Below are positions 1 through 8,992 of a DNA stretch of 60,019 bases, one piece after another (the first letter of the stretch is position 1; each line of letters begins with the position of its first letter). The notes under the pieces are model-generated. The model did not search any database and was not told where the DNA came from. It was given only the letters and a program-made list of their open reading frames with translations. The position numbers were made by a program, and so were the translations under genes. The DNA is taken from the NCBI GenBank assembly GCA_913061415.1, contig CAJXUD010000017.1, forward strand, positions 1-60,019, given 5' to 3'. This stretch comes from an uncultured Oleispira sp. (GTDB lineage: Bacteria > Pseudomonadota > Gammaproteobacteria > Pseudomonadales > Oceanobacteraceae).

Positions 1-20
1 TCGTCAAGCTCTTATTCTAA

Positions 21-56
21 AAACCCTAACAGGTCTGCCTGTTAGGGTTTTTTTTT
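21..56 (+). terminator. Rho-independent terminator of the gene left of the window
   Basis: A perfect 13-bp inverted repeat (AAACCCTAACAGG, loop TCTG, CCTGTTAGGGTTT) runs straight into a T tract. It lies upstream of leuA and most simply ends a plus-strand gene outside the window. The A-rich left side means it could also work on the other strand. Confidence 0.85.
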
Positions 57-204
57 GCCTGGAGAAAATGCTAGCGCGTTCTGTAAGCTTATCCCTACTC
101 AAAACGAGCGCTTTCAAACGAGCTATGTCATAATTAACGTAATAATTATTCCCAGCTCTGAGCGGATTCCTCAGGGTGTGCAGCTTGAAATAGTGGAGCC
201 TTAA

Positions 205-1752
205 ATGAGCCAAGATAACTTAATCATATTTGATACGACTATGCGTGATGGCGAGCAAAGCCCTGGCGCTTCTATGACAAAAAATGAAAAAATTCGTATC
301 GGTAAAGCCCTCGAAAAGATGAAGGTAGATGTTATCGAAGCGGGTTTTGCAGCAGCGAGCCCTGGTGACTTTGAGTCGATTCAGGCGGTTGCTGAGAACG
401 TTAAGTTCAGCACTATTTGTAGTTTAGCTCGTGCTGTTGATCGCGATATTGAACATGCGGCAGAAGCTCTTAAGAAGGCAGAGCGTGCTCGTATTCATAC
501 CTTTATTGCTACTTCTCCTATTCATATGCAGCATAAGCTTCGCATGGAGCCCGATCAGGTTATCGAGCGTGCTGTTTATGCGGTTAAAAAAGCCCGTAAT
601 TTTGTAGAAGATGTTGAGTTTTCTTGTGAGGATGCTGGTCGTTCCGAAATCGATTTTTTATGTCGAATTATCGAAGCTGCGATCAACGCAGGTGCTCGCA
701 CAATTAACATTCCAGATACGGTTGGTTATGCTATCCCATCAGAATTTGGCGCAACGATTAAGACGTTAATTGAGCGTATACCAAATGCCGATAAAGCTAT
801 CTTCTCTGTGCATTGCCATAACGATCTAGGTTTAGCCGTTGCTAACTCCTTAGCCGCTGTTACGAATGGTGCGCGTCAGGTTGAATGTACAATTAACGGC
901 TTGGGTGAGCGTGCGGGTAATGCATCGTTAGAAGAGTTGGTAATGGCGACTCGTACTCGTCAAGATTTCTTCAATATCAGTACCGGAATTGATGCGACTC
1001 AGATTGTTCCGACTTCGCGTTTGGTTTCTTCTATTACAGGGTTTCCTGTTCAGCCTAACAAGGCCATTGTAGGTGCTAATGCATTTGCACATGAATCAGG
1101 CATTCACCAAGATGGTGTTTTAAAGCATCGTGAAACCTATGAAATCATGAAGGCAGAAGATGTTGGCTGGGGCGCAAATAAGATGATTATGGGTAAGCAC
1201 TCGGGTCGTGCTGCATTCCGTAGTCGTTTGGAAGAGCTTGATGTGAAATTTGCTACCGATGAAGCTTTGAATAATGCCTTTGCTCGTTTCAAAGAGCTAG
1301 CAGACAAGAAGCATGAAATCTTTGACGAAGATTTGCAGGCATTGGTTTCCGAGAGTATTGCAAAAACAGCCGTTGAGCGTTTTAAATTAGTCTCTTTATG
1401 TGCCAACAGTCAGACGGGTGAAACCCCTACGTCTGAAGTTGTTTTGAATATGGACGGTGCAGAGAAAAAAGCTAAAGCAGATGGCAGCGGCCCTGTTGAT
1501 GCGGCGTTTAAAGCGATTGAAGAAATTATTAATTCAAAAGCAACTCTACAGTTATACACCGTTAACGCGATTACTGAAGGTACCGATTCCCAGGGAGAGG
1601 TAACTGTACGTTTAGAGAAGGGTGGTCGCATTGTTAATGGTAGTGGTGCCGATACGGATATTGTTATTGCCTCGGCGAAAGCTTATATCTGTGCCTTAAA
1701 CATGTTGATGGATGATAAAGCTCGTCAGCATCCGCAAACAGAAGGTGTGTAA
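205..1752 (+). CDS. leuA: 2-isopropylmalate synthase
   Basis: Condenses acetyl-CoA with 2-oxoisovalerate, the first committed step of leucine synthesis in the cytosol. The 515-residue length matches short bacterial LeuA. The N-terminal HMGL-like TIM barrel opens with [14 protein letters not shown] (about residue 9), which carries the metal and substrate contacts. A HCHND metal motif lies near residues 203-207. The last ~130 residues fit the LeuA dimer regulatory domain that binds leucine. The ATG is preceded by a GTGGAG-like ribosome site. The 33-bp gap to the next gene suggests possible co-transcription. Confidence 0.97.
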   Translation: MSQDNLIIFDTTMRDGEQSPGASMTKNEKIRIGKALEKMKVDVIEAGFAAASPGDFESIQAVAENVKFSTICSLARAVDRDIEHAAEALKKAERARIHTFIATSPIHMQHKLRMEPDQVIERAVYAVKKARNFVEDVEFSCEDAGRSEIDFLCRIIEAAINAGARTINIPDTVGYAIPSEFGATIKTLIERIPNADKAIFSVHCHNDLGLAVANSLAAVTNGARQVECTINGLGERAGNASLEELVMATRTRQDFFNISTGIDATQIVPTSRLVSSITGFPVQPNKAIVGANAFAHESGIHQDGVLKHRETYEIMKAEDVGWGANKMIMGKHSGRAAFRSRLEELDVKFATDEALNNAFARFKELADKKHEIFDEDLQALVSESIAKTAVERFKLVSLCANSQTGETPTSEVVLNMDGAEKKAKADGSGPVDAAFKAIEEIINSKATLQLYTVNAITEGTDSQGEVTVRLEKGGRIVNGSGADTDIVIASAKAYICALNMLMDDKARQHPQTEGV

Positions 1753-1785
1753 GCTAATCGCTTATTTTGTAAAAATGATGAAGCT

Positions 1786-2574
1786 ATGTTAGAACAGCAG
1801 CGTATTGAATATTTAAAGGCAATGGGTATCCAGTTATGGATGCCTCGACACGCCTTGGATAATGCTGCTGAATCGAACTGGTTGGCAGGCTCTGAAGTTG
1901 CCAATGCTTCTTTGGAAGCTAGCGGAAGTGTTCCAGTTAAAGCTGGGCATGCTGCCGACCTGTTGGCTGGAATGGGGTTGACGAATACTGCTTCAGACAA
2001 GCCTGTTGTTTCCGAACTCGCCTCTACTCAGAATACTGAGCGTGAGCAACCTGAGTCCAGAGTAAGTGTTTCTAATAATACAAATGAATCGCAACATTCT
2101 ATTAGCAGTACTGAAAGCATTAGTGATCATGGTGTTGATACACCGACTTCAGGCCTGACGGTTCCAAACTTTGAATTACACTTCGCGTTATGGCCTTGTG
2201 GTATTTTGTGGGTTTCGGGCCAAGCGTTTGCACCTCAAGATCATGGTTTTCAAACGGCTGTGAGTTATTCATTGCTAGGAAGCGCTGCGCCTCAGGCCAG
2301 TTATTCGCAGTTTAAGTGGCCTTACATCGATGGTAGCGATGAAGACCAGACCATGCCGGTTGCCTTAAGAGCATTAACCGCTCAGTGGGAATTTATGAGT
2401 AGCCAAGGCGCTCGTGGCTGGGTTGCGATGGATTCTTCAAGCCAGTTGTGGCTAGAGAAAGTTGCCTCGAAAGCCTTGTTTTCAGTGAATGATCGAAATG
2501 AACTCTACAGTGTGGCAGGTAAGAAAAGCCTTTGGCATGCACTTCAAACACTTTCTAAGAAATCTATATCCTAA
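1786..2574 (+). CDS. Putative DNA polymerase III psi (HolD)-like protein with long linker
   Basis: A 262-residue protein three bases upstream of rimI. Its N-terminus (QRIEYLKAMGIQLWMPR) resembles the start of E. coli HolD, where an LGI-x-QW segment follows a short helix and binds the chi subunit. holD and rimI are also neighbours in E. coli, which supports the guess. Residues ~35-130 are a Ser/Thr/Glu-rich, low-complexity linker. Residues ~130-255 (FELHFALWPCGILWVSGQAF onward) form a compact Trp-rich domain. The protein is about twice the length of E. coli psi, so the assignment is inference; an unrelated gammaproteobacterial family is the alternative. Confidence 0.5.
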   Translation: MLEQQRIEYLKAMGIQLWMPRHALDNAAESNWLAGSEVANASLEASGSVPVKAGHAADLLAGMGLTNTASDKPVVSELASTQNTEREQPESRVSVSNNTNESQHSISSTESISDHGVDTPTSGLTVPNFELHFALWPCGILWVSGQAFAPQDHGFQTAVSYSLLGSAAPQASYSQFKWPYIDGSDEDQTMPVALRALTAQWEFMSSQGARGWVAMDSSSQLWLEKVASKALFSVNDRNELYSVAGKKSLWHALQTLSKKSIS

Positions 2575-2577
2575 TTT

Positions 2578-3030
2578 ATGTCCATTCGATTAATGCAAAA
2601 AAGCGATCTTGATGCGGTAATGATCAATGAGCGTTTAGCGTATGATTTTCCGTGCTCGGCATCCATTATGGCGAATAATCAAAAGCGATATTATTGCATC
2701 GTTTTTGAAGCGCCTGCTGAGGGTAGTCAGCCCGCAGAAATATTGGGCCATGCAATATTGAGTACGGTAGCAGATGAAGCTAGCGTCATTAATATTGCAG
2801 TATCACCAAAGGCTCAAAGACAGCGCATTGGTTATCAATTAATGGAAGATATTCTTGCTTATGCTGGCAGTAAAAATTGCGTTGAGGTTTTTTTAGAGGT
2901 TCGAGAATCGAATCGACCAGCTTTTACTATGTACCATCAGTTTGGCTTTAATGAAGTGGGTGTTCGTCGTAATTATTATCCGAGTAAGCAAGGTAGTGAA
3001 GATGCAATTTTATTGGCGTGTTACCTCTAA
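2578..3030 (+). CDS. rimI: Ribosomal-protein-alanine N-acetyltransferase (GNAT)
   Basis: RimI acetylates the N-terminal alanine of ribosomal protein S18. This 150-residue protein is a single GNAT domain. The acetyl-CoA-binding segment is VSPKAQRQRIGYQLMEDIL (a Q/RxxGxG/A-type loop, here QRIGYQL). It is followed by EVRESNRPAFTMYHQFGFNEVGVRRNYY, the segment typical of RimI. The start codon lies three bases after the upstream stop, so the two genes are probably co-transcribed. It converges on the response regulator gene at 3072. Confidence 0.92.
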   Translation: MSIRLMQKSDLDAVMINERLAYDFPCSASIMANNQKRYYCIVFEAPAEGSQPAEILGHAILSTVADEASVINIAVSPKAQRQRIGYQLMEDILAYAGSKNCVEVFLEVRESNRPAFTMYHQFGFNEVGVRRNYYPSKQGSEDAILLACYL

Positions 3031-3071
3031 TTCTTTTATCGGTACTTCCAATTATGGAAAACAAACACTGA

Positions 3072-3617
3072 TTAAGGCCGAATAGGATGCTTCTGCAGCT
3101 TTCTTTGTAAGGTTCTGCGGTGCATGCCTAATGCGCGTGCTGTTGAGGATATGTTGCCCTCGTTTTCTAATAAAACTCTTTGTATATGCTCCCATTCAAG
3201 TCTTTCTACTGACATTGGCTCTTCTGCTATTTCTACCGACATTTCTTCATTGGCATCTTCAAATGCTGTTAATAGCTCTTTCACTGTAGCGGGCTTATGA
3301 AGATAGTTAAACGCTCCCTGCTTAATCGCTTCAACGGCTGTAGATATGCTGGCAAAACCGGTGAGTACGACAATTTTAGATTGATGGCTGAGTTCTCTAA
3401 GCCTAGGCAGCAGCGCTAGACCAGAATCTTGGCCTAAGCGCAGATCTAAACTAATCCAGTCATATGTTCCGGTGGATAATTGTTGTATGGCGTCTTCCGG
3501 ATTTGTAGCGTAGCTAGCTGAATGGCCAAGACGTTCCAAGCTTCGCCCCAGAACTTGTGCAAAGCGCTCCTCATCATCAATGATAAGAATTTTCTTGTAA
3601 GACGTTACTGTATTCAT
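3072..3617 (-). CDS. Response regulator of the RegA/PrrA/ActR type
   Basis: A 181-residue two-component regulator. The receiver domain shows the acidic pair D14-D15, phospho-acceptor D58 in SLDLRLG, T86 and K108. The C-terminal segment (EGNISSTARALGMHRRTLQRKL, split over residues ~154-175) is a Fis-type helix-turn-helix. This single-domain plus HTH layout without an AAA module is that of RegA/PrrA/ActR, global redox regulators of respiration. Its start codon overlaps the sensor gene's stop by one base, so the pair is translated together. It probably acts with the neighbouring kinase on respiratory genes; targets are not visible here. Confidence 0.88.
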   Translation of the reverse strand: MNTVTSYKKILIIDDEERFAQVLGRSLERLGHSASYATNPEDAIQQLSTGTYDWISLDLRLGQDSGLALLPRLRELSHQSKIVVLTGFASISTAVEAIKQGAFNYLHKPATVKELLTAFEDANEEMSVEIAEEPMSVERLEWEHIQRVLLENEGNISSTARALGMHRRTLQRKLQKHPIRP

Positions 3618-4876
3618 TAGCCGTTACTCGCGAAAGGAAGTTGGATTATACAGCTAGTTGAGCCATCTCTATTGGCTATTAGATGAACCTGGCCATCAAA
3701 TTGCTCAATACTTGCATTGCTGAGATAAAGGCCTAGACCAATGCCATGCTTTTTATTACTAGAAAATAAATGGTGCTGTTGCAAATGCTGTGACGCCTGA
3801 GTATCGGGCTGGTGTATTGTCAGTGTCCATAACTCATCGATCACTTCGCTTGATATTTCAATCGTCTCATTTCCAGCCTGAGTCGCATTATCTAACAAGT
3901 TAAGGATGGCCTGGTCTAATAGCGGTGACTTACGGAGGTAGGCCTGATGTTCAAGCCCTGCGTTTAGCCAAAGCGCATTCGGCTGACTTAAGCGCCAGCG
4001 GTGCAATAGTGACGCTAGCCAGTTATTAGCATTAATGTTCTCAGGTTCGTTATGTATATTTCGGCCCGCAAGCGCTAATCGCTGAAGTGACTGGCGACAT
4101 ATCATGACTTGCTGATGTAGTAGTTCGGTATCATTTTCATTCAGTGGGAGCTTATGTTCAATGGCATCATTTAAAATCATTTCCATTGTCATCAGCGGCG
4201 TCCCCATTTCGTGTGCCGTGCCAGCAGCGAGTGTGGCGATGCCAATTAATTGCTCATTTTTAAGTTGCTTCTCTCTAAGCTCTGTTAACTGTTGGCGTTT
4301 TTTGGTGGTTGCTTGCATGAGCGCAGGGATGAGTAAGCTCAGAGTGATAGCACTGACTAAAAAGGTTATCCACATGCCTGCGAGATGCCAGTCTAAGAAA
4401 CTTTGCTGCCCTGTTTGGCTGGCTAAGTGGTGGCTGGAAATGCTCAACTGAAGCGGCTGGTAGAATTGCGTCAAAATGCTGTAATCCAAGATGCAGGTTA
4501 TCGCAATAAGCCAGACCCATAAGCGGTTTAAATTGTAAGCTGCAAAGACGATCAATATCAGGAAGTAGGAAATTAGAGGATTACTAGCTCCGCCAGTGAA
4601 AAATAAAAATAGGGTTAATATCTGGCATTCAAATAGTAAATGAATCACCAGATGAATAGGTTGTATCCCTCGTTGGCTATGGTAAATCCCCACTGCTAAC
4701 AGGGGGGCGTAACAGCTTATTGCGATCCATGCGATGAGATCAACTTGGGTATGGTTCAGACTAAGATAGATTAGCAGTATGAGTAATAAAGTGGTTATAG
4801 CGAAGCGCAGGTAAGTCAGACGAGTAATCACGAACGTGAGATTACTATTGGGTGTGTGAAGCGCTGTATTCTGCAT
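3617..4876 (-). CDS. Redox-sensing histidine kinase of the RegB/PrrB type
   Basis: A 419-residue inner-membrane sensor kinase. About six hydrophobic segments fill residues ~14-190. The short motif GGASNP (95-100) matches the GGxxNP element linked to quinone sensing in RegB. The phospho-accepting His is H222 in AAGTAHEMGTPL. Cys260 (MICRQSLQRL) sits where RegB carries its redox-active cysteine. The ATPase part ends with KKHGIGLGLYLSN (G box). Family knowledge: RegB senses the quinone pool and thiol state and phosphorylates RegA. The Cys role in this protein is inference. Confidence 0.85.
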   Translation of the reverse strand: MQNTALHTPNSNLTFVITRLTYLRFAITTLLLILLIYLSLNHTQVDLIAWIAISCYAPLLAVGIYHSQRGIQPIHLVIHLLFECQILTLFLFFTGGASNPLISYFLILIVFAAYNLNRLWVWLIAITCILDYSILTQFYQPLQLSISSHHLASQTGQQSFLDWHLAGMWITFLVSAITLSLLIPALMQATTKKRQQLTELREKQLKNEQLIGIATLAAGTAHEMGTPLMTMEMILNDAIEHKLPLNENDTELLHQQVMICRQSLQRLALAGRNIHNEPENINANNWLASLLHRWRLSQPNALWLNAGLEHQAYLRKSPLLDQAILNLLDNATQAGNETIEISSEVIDELWTLTIHQPDTQASQHLQQHHLFSSNKKHGIGLGLYLSNASIEQFDGQVHLIANRDGSTSCIIQLPFASNG

Positions 4877-5111
4877 AAATTACATCAATCTCAAAGGTGT
4901 TCCTTCTATTATACGGTGATGCTGCTGCTCTGCATATTGGTGAGTTTGATCCATGTCATGAGAGGTTGTTAGTGGACGTCATGAATGCAAAGCAAGCTAT
5001 TTGGGTGGCCGCGAAGTGCGGGTGCTGCTTTCTGATATTATAAATTACTTAAAGATAACAAAAGACTGTCGATTGTTTGCTCATAAAAATGCGGTGTCGG
5101 CCAGTATTCTG

Positions 5112-5117
5112 TATAAT
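5112..5117 (+). promoter_or_regulatory. Candidate sigma-70 -10 box for prfC
   Basis: A consensus TATAAT lies 36 bp before the prfC start codon. I cannot find a good -35 hexamer at 16-18 bp, so only the -10 box is supported. The whole 4877-5152 gap separates the divergent sensor kinase gene and prfC, and nothing else was recognised in it. Confidence 0.4.
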
Positions 5118-5152
5118 GCCGATTTTGATCCAAATCATAGGCTAAACGCAAA

Positions 5153-6736
5153 ATGAGTCAGTTTGCAGAAGAAGTTGGAAAACGTCGCACATTCGGCATT
5201 ATTTCCCACCCTGATGCGGGTAAAACCACCATCACCGAGAAACTTTTATTATTAGGTAATGCTATTCAATTAGCGGGCACGGTGAAGGGTAAAAAGACTG
5301 GCCGCATGGCGACATCCGATTGGATGAAGATGGAGCAGGATCGAGGTATTTCGATCACAACCTCCGTTATGCAATTTCCCTACAAAGACCGAATGGTTAA
5401 TCTACTCGATACCCCGGGGCACGAAGACTTCTCGGAAGATACTTATCGAACTCTAACCGCTGTTGATTCCGTATTAATGGTAATCGATGGCGCGAAGGGT
5501 GTAGAAGATCGTACGATTAAACTGATGGATGTTTGTCGTTTGCGTGACACCCCAATTTTCACCTTTATTAACAAAATGGATCGCGAAGTACGTGATCAGA
5601 TTGATGTATTAGATGAAGTTGAATCGGTTCTGAATATCAAGTGTGCTCCTATTACCTGGCCTATCGGCATGGGTAAGGCATTTCGTGGCGTCTACAACCT
5701 ATATACCGATACCGTACACTTATACTCACCTGGTCAGGCGAGTGTTGTCCCTGATGACGTACAGATTCAGGGTCTAGATACTGATGAAGCACGTGCTGAG
5801 TTAGGTGCGGACTTAGTTGACGAATTAATTGATGAAGTCGAGCTGGTTCGTGGCGGAAGCTATGAGTTTAACTTAGAAGAATATCTAGCGGGTGAGATGA
5901 CGCCGGTATTCTTTGGTACGGCACTCGCGAACTTTGGTATTCGTGAAATGTTGAACTACTTTGTTGATTGGGCGCCAGCTCCGATTGCACGTGAAGCGGG
6001 CGATCGCACAGTATTGCCAACGGAAGAAAAATTCAGCGGCTTTATTTTTAAAATTCAAGCCAATATGGACCCTAAGCACAGAGACCGTATTGCGTTTATG
6101 CGTATTTGTTCGGGTACCTATAGCCGTGGCATGAAAATGAGACATTCGCGCTTAGGTAAAGATATTAAAGTCGCCGATGCAGTGACCTTCTTAGCAGGTG
6201 ATCGTACCAATGTTGAAGAAGCTATTTCGGGCGAGATCATTGGTTTGCACAATCACGGAACCATTCAGATTGGTGATACCTTTACTCAGGGTGAAGAAAT
6301 GCGCTTCACGGGTATTCCACACTTTGCCCCAGAATTATTTAAGCGGGTGCGTCTAAAAGATCCACTTAAAATGAAGCAGCTGCAAAAAGGCTTGCAGCAG
6401 TTGTCAGAAGAAGGCGCGACTCAGTTATTTATGCCTCTAAATAATAACGACCTTATTCTAGGAGCGGTGGGTGTGCTGCAGTTTGATGTTGTTCAGCAGC
6501 GCCTGCGTGATGAATACAAAGTTGAGTGTATCTATGAGCCTATTAGTGTGAGTACAGCACGTTGGGTTTATTGTGACGATGATAAGATTTTTACCGAATT
6601 TAAGCGTAAATCAGCTGATAACTTAGCGTTGGATGGTGGTGGTCACTTAACCTATATTGCGCCAACGCGAGTAAATTTGAGCTTAACTCAAGATAGATTC
6701 CCTGAAGTCGAATTTAGCGCGACTCGTGAGCACTAA
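5153..6736 (+). CDS. prfC: Peptide chain release factor 3
   Basis: RF3 is the translational GTPase that recycles RF1 and RF2 from the ribosome. The 527-residue length is normal. G1 is HPDAGKTT (residues ~19-26), the switch region follows, G3 is [14 protein letters not shown], and G4 is NKMDRE. The rest holds the beta-barrel domain II ([23 protein letters not shown], spanning about residues 299-321) and the RF3 C-terminal domain. It is monocistronic here, with a divergent kinase gene upstream. Confidence 0.98.
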   Translation: MSQFAEEVGKRRTFGIISHPDAGKTTITEKLLLLGNAIQLAGTVKGKKTGRMATSDWMKMEQDRGISITTSVMQFPYKDRMVNLLDTPGHEDFSEDTYRTLTAVDSVLMVIDGAKGVEDRTIKLMDVCRLRDTPIFTFINKMDREVRDQIDVLDEVESVLNIKCAPITWPIGMGKAFRGVYNLYTDTVHLYSPGQASVVPDDVQIQGLDTDEARAELGADLVDELIDEVELVRGGSYEFNLEEYLAGEMTPVFFGTALANFGIREMLNYFVDWAPAPIAREAGDRTVLPTEEKFSGFIFKIQANMDPKHRDRIAFMRICSGTYSRGMKMRHSRLGKDIKVADAVTFLAGDRTNVEEAISGEIIGLHNHGTIQIGDTFTQGEEMRFTGIPHFAPELFKRVRLKDPLKMKQLQKGLQQLSEEGATQLFMPLNNNDLILGAVGVLQFDVVQQRLRDEYKVECIYEPISVSTARWVYCDDDKIFTEFKRKSADNLALDGGGHLTYIAPTRVNLSLTQDRFPEVEFSATREH

Positions 6737-6876
6737 GTAGAATTTCAGTAAACAAATAGGCAGCCTGTATGTCGCTCAATTCGCGCGACTGCCATTGCGG
6801 GCTAGTCTTGTGGCATGACTTGAGCCACTGGCTAGTGGCTCTTGTTTCGGCCAATATGAGTGATAGTGAATAAATA

Positions 6877-7189
6877 ATGATCGCTTATTTCGTAATTTCA
6901 ATACCCATGACGGCGTTAATCTGTTATGGTACGTACCGAATTTTCCAGTAGCGAGTTAATCCCCCGCTAGCTGACACTCGATGATGCAAAAGGCTATTTC
7001 CTAGCAGCAGCCATATAGATTGGCCTCTTAGGTTATACTCTTAGCTTCTATGTAGACCAAGTATTGGACTGCAGTAATCAGGAAGAAAGCTCTAGTGCTA
7101 TGGCGTTGGCCATCTTGTTAGACATTATGGCAGCCCTCCTGACTTTAATTTGGGGTTTGATGAATTTTCATCAGCCTGAAAAATATTAA
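6877..7189 (+). pseudogene. Decayed small membrane-protein gene
   Basis: The 609-bp gap between prfC and rplM holds remnants of one gene. From the ATG at 6877 a hydrophobic stretch reads IAYFVISIPMTALICYGTYR and stops at a TAG. A second piece from about 6981 (DDAKGYFLAAAI, TAG, then IGLLGYTLSFYVDQVL) ends with MALAILLDIMAALLTLIWGL and MNFHQPEKY before TAA at 7187-7189. Together they look like a ~100-residue protein with two or three membrane helices, broken by a frame change and stops. I do not recognise the family. The rest of the gap is promoter DNA for rplM. Confidence 0.5.
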
Positions 7190-7269
7190 TACAATGCTTT
7201 AATTTTAGCTCGCCCCGTCCCCCTGAGCTTTATAAAGGCATTGTGAATTTGTAACTTCGTAAATTGGGC

Positions 7270-7298
7270 TTGCGTGGTGGCTTCTACTTATGTAGAAT
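7270..7298 (+). promoter_or_regulatory. Candidate sigma-70 promoter of rplM-rpsI
   Basis: TTGCGT (7270-7275), a 17-bp spacer and TAGAAT (7293-7298) form a good sigma-70 layout 47 bp before the rplM start codon. The assignment is by eye. Confidence 0.5.
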
Positions 7299-7345
7299 TC
7301 CGCCTCTTTTTTAAGATTGCAAAGCCCTAGAAAGGCGAGAAATTA

Positions 7346-7780
7346 ATGAAAACTTATAGTGCAAAACCAGAAAGCGTACAACGCGAGTGGTTTATAGTTG
7401 ACGCAGCCGAAAAGACTCTGGGGCGTCTGGCAACTGAGATTGCTCTTCGTCTAAAGGGCAAGCATAAGCCAGAATATACTCCTCACGTAGATACTGGCGA
7501 TTATATCGTTGTTATCAACGCGGAAAAGATTCGTGTTACCGGCAAAAAAACGACTGATAAAATGTATTACCGTCACACTGGTTACCCAGGTGGTTTGCGT
7601 TCTATCTCTTTCGACAAGCTAATCGATCATAAGCCAGAAATGGTTATCGAACAGGCTGTTAAAGGAATGCTTCCAAAGAATCCTTTAGGTCGTGATATGT
7701 ATCGTAAGCTTAAAGTGTATGCTGGTTCTGAGCATCCACATGCAGCTCAACAGCCACAAACTTTAGAGATTAACGGATAA
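7346..7780 (+). CDS. rplM: 50S ribosomal protein L13
   Basis: A 144-residue protein of the large ribosomal subunit. Family signatures are visible: [19 protein letters not shown] at the N-terminus, [19 protein letters not shown] in the middle, and [19 protein letters not shown] near the C-terminus. It binds 23S rRNA early in assembly. An AAAGGCGAG ribosome site precedes the ATG. The S9 gene follows after three bases, the usual bacterial L13-S9 operon. Confidence 0.99.
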   Translation: MKTYSAKPESVQREWFIVDAAEKTLGRLATEIALRLKGKHKPEYTPHVDTGDYIVVINAEKIRVTGKKTTDKMYYRHTGYPGGLRSISFDKLIDHKPEMVIEQAVKGMLPKNPLGRDMYRKLKVYAGSEHPHAAQQPQTLEING

Positions 7781-7783
7781 GAT

Positions 7784-8176
7784 ATGGCAGCTACTCAATA
7801 TTACGGTACTGGCCGTCGTAAGACCTCAACTGCACGCGTATTTTTGCGTCCAGGTACAGGCACTATCCAGATAAACAAAAAAGCTATCGAAGCTTATTTC
7901 GGTCGTGAGACTGCACGTATGGTCGTACGTCAGCCTTTAGAACTGACTGAAAGCCTAGAAAAATTTGACGTTATCGTTAACGTTAAAGGCGGCGGCGGTA
8001 GTGGTCAAGCTGGCGCGATTCGCCACGGTATTACACGTGCATTGATGCAGTATGACGAAACACTTCGTCCTGCTCTTCGTGCAGCGGGTTATGTTACTCG
8101 TGATGCTCGTGAAGTTGAACGTAAGAAAGTTGGCCTACGTAAAGCACGTAAGAAGCCACAGTTCAGCAAGCGTTAA
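7784..8176 (+). CDS. rpsI: 30S ribosomal protein S9
   Basis: A 130-residue small-subunit protein. Signatures are [16 protein letters not shown] at the start, the Gly-rich [17 protein letters not shown] in the middle, and the basic tail [17 protein letters not shown] whose last residues reach the ribosomal P site. It is co-transcribed with rplM and ended by the hairpin at 8201. Confidence 0.99.
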   Translation: MAATQYYGTGRRKTSTARVFLRPGTGTIQINKKAIEAYFGRETARMVVRQPLELTESLEKFDVIVNVKGGGGSGQAGAIRHGITRALMQYDETLRPALRAAGYVTRDAREVERKKVGLRKARKKPQFSKR

Positions 8177-8200
8177 GATCAAACTTGCGCTACATCAAGA

Positions 8201-8236
8201 AACGCTCAATGTATTATGCATTGGGCGTTTTTTTTT
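8201..8236 (+). terminator. Rho-independent terminator of rplM-rpsI
   Basis: The stem AACGCTCAATG / CATTGGGCGTT (one G-U pair, 7-nt loop) is followed by a run of nine T. It begins 25 bp after the rpsI stop codon. Confidence 0.9.
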
Positions 8237-8334
8237 ACCTAAAGCCCCCGTATCAATGGGGTTTTTAGTTGTCAGCGGAGCGCATTTTCATTACTATGTG
8301 CGCCGCTTAGTATATCTAGCTGATGCTGACGCGG

Positions 8335-8360
8335 GCTTGTATATTAATACAAGCTATACT
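8335..8360 (+). promoter_or_regulatory. Palindrome and -10-like box upstream of petABC
   Basis: A perfect inverted repeat (GCTTGTAT, 4-nt spacer ATTA, ATACAAGC; 8335-8354) abuts TATACT (8355-8360), 39 bp before the petA ATG. The arms have the size and symmetry of an operator for a dimeric regulator. No -35 hexamer is clear, and I cannot name the regulator. Confidence 0.4.
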
Positions 8361-8398
8361 GCGTTAAGCCAAAAATTATAATGATGGGAGAATAGGTG

Positions 8399-8992
8399 AT
8401 GAGTCAAGACGGCGTGAATAACAGTCGACGTCTGCTACTCCTGGGTTCGACCGCTGCTGTTGGTGCTGTAGGCGCCGGCTTTGTTGCTGTTCCATTCCTT
8501 GCTTCATGGAATCCTAGCGAGAAAGCAAAAGCTGCTGGTGCACCTGCTAAAGTAGACATTAGTAAATTAGAGCCTGGTGCTATGCTGACCGCCGAATGGC
8601 GCGGTAAACCAGTATTCATCGTGCGCCGTACTCAAGAAGTACTAGGCATGCTTGAAGGCTTAAGCGATCGTTTGAAAGATCCAGCAAATGGTAATAAGGC
8701 TCAACAGCCTGCTTATGCTGATAACTTACAACGCTCTCGTGAACCTGAACTATTAGTTCTTCTTGGTGTTTGTACTCACCTTGGTTGTGCTCCTAAGTTT
8801 TATGCTGAAGTTAAACCAGAACCTTTTGATGCTGACTGGAAAGGTGGTTTCTTCTGCCCTTGTCACGGATCTCGTTTTGATATGTCTGGTCGTGTATTTA
8901 ACGGTTCTCCAGCAGGTGATAACTTATTGGTTCCTCCTTATTCACTTGATGGTGACATTCTAGTTATCGGTATCGATGAGGAGACTGCGTAA
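8399..8992 (+). CDS. petA: Ubiquinol-cytochrome c reductase, Rieske iron-sulfur subunit
   Basis: The 2Fe-2S subunit of the cytochrome bc1 complex takes electrons from ubiquinol and passes them to cytochrome c1. The protein has 197 residues. A twin-arginine-type N-terminus (SRRLLLLG, residues 9-16) leads a membrane anchor to about residue 36. Cluster-binding boxes are CTHLGC (125-130) and CPCHGS (153-158). I chose the ATG at 8399, with GGGAG upstream, over the GTG immediately before it. The stop overlaps the petB start by one base. Confidence 0.96.
   Translation: MSQDGVNNSRRLLLLGSTAAVGAVGAGFVAVPFLASWNPSEKAKAAGAPAKVDISKLEPGAMLTAEWRGKPVFIVRRTQEVLGMLEGLSDRLKDPANGNKAQQPAYADNLQRSREPELLVLLGVCTHLGCAPKFYAEVKPEPFDADWKGGFFCPCHGSRFDMSGRVFNGSPAGDNLLVPPYSLDGDILVIGIDEETA

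Noticed and set aside
68-133. A 21-codon reading frame with four Leu codons upstream of leuA, as a possible leader peptide.
   Set aside because: No run of adjacent Leu codons and no terminator/antiterminator pair between it and leuA.
8052-8381. A 109-codon frame overlapping rpsI and the intergenic region.
   Set aside because: It is a shadow of rpsI, runs through the terminator and has no ribosome site or family match.
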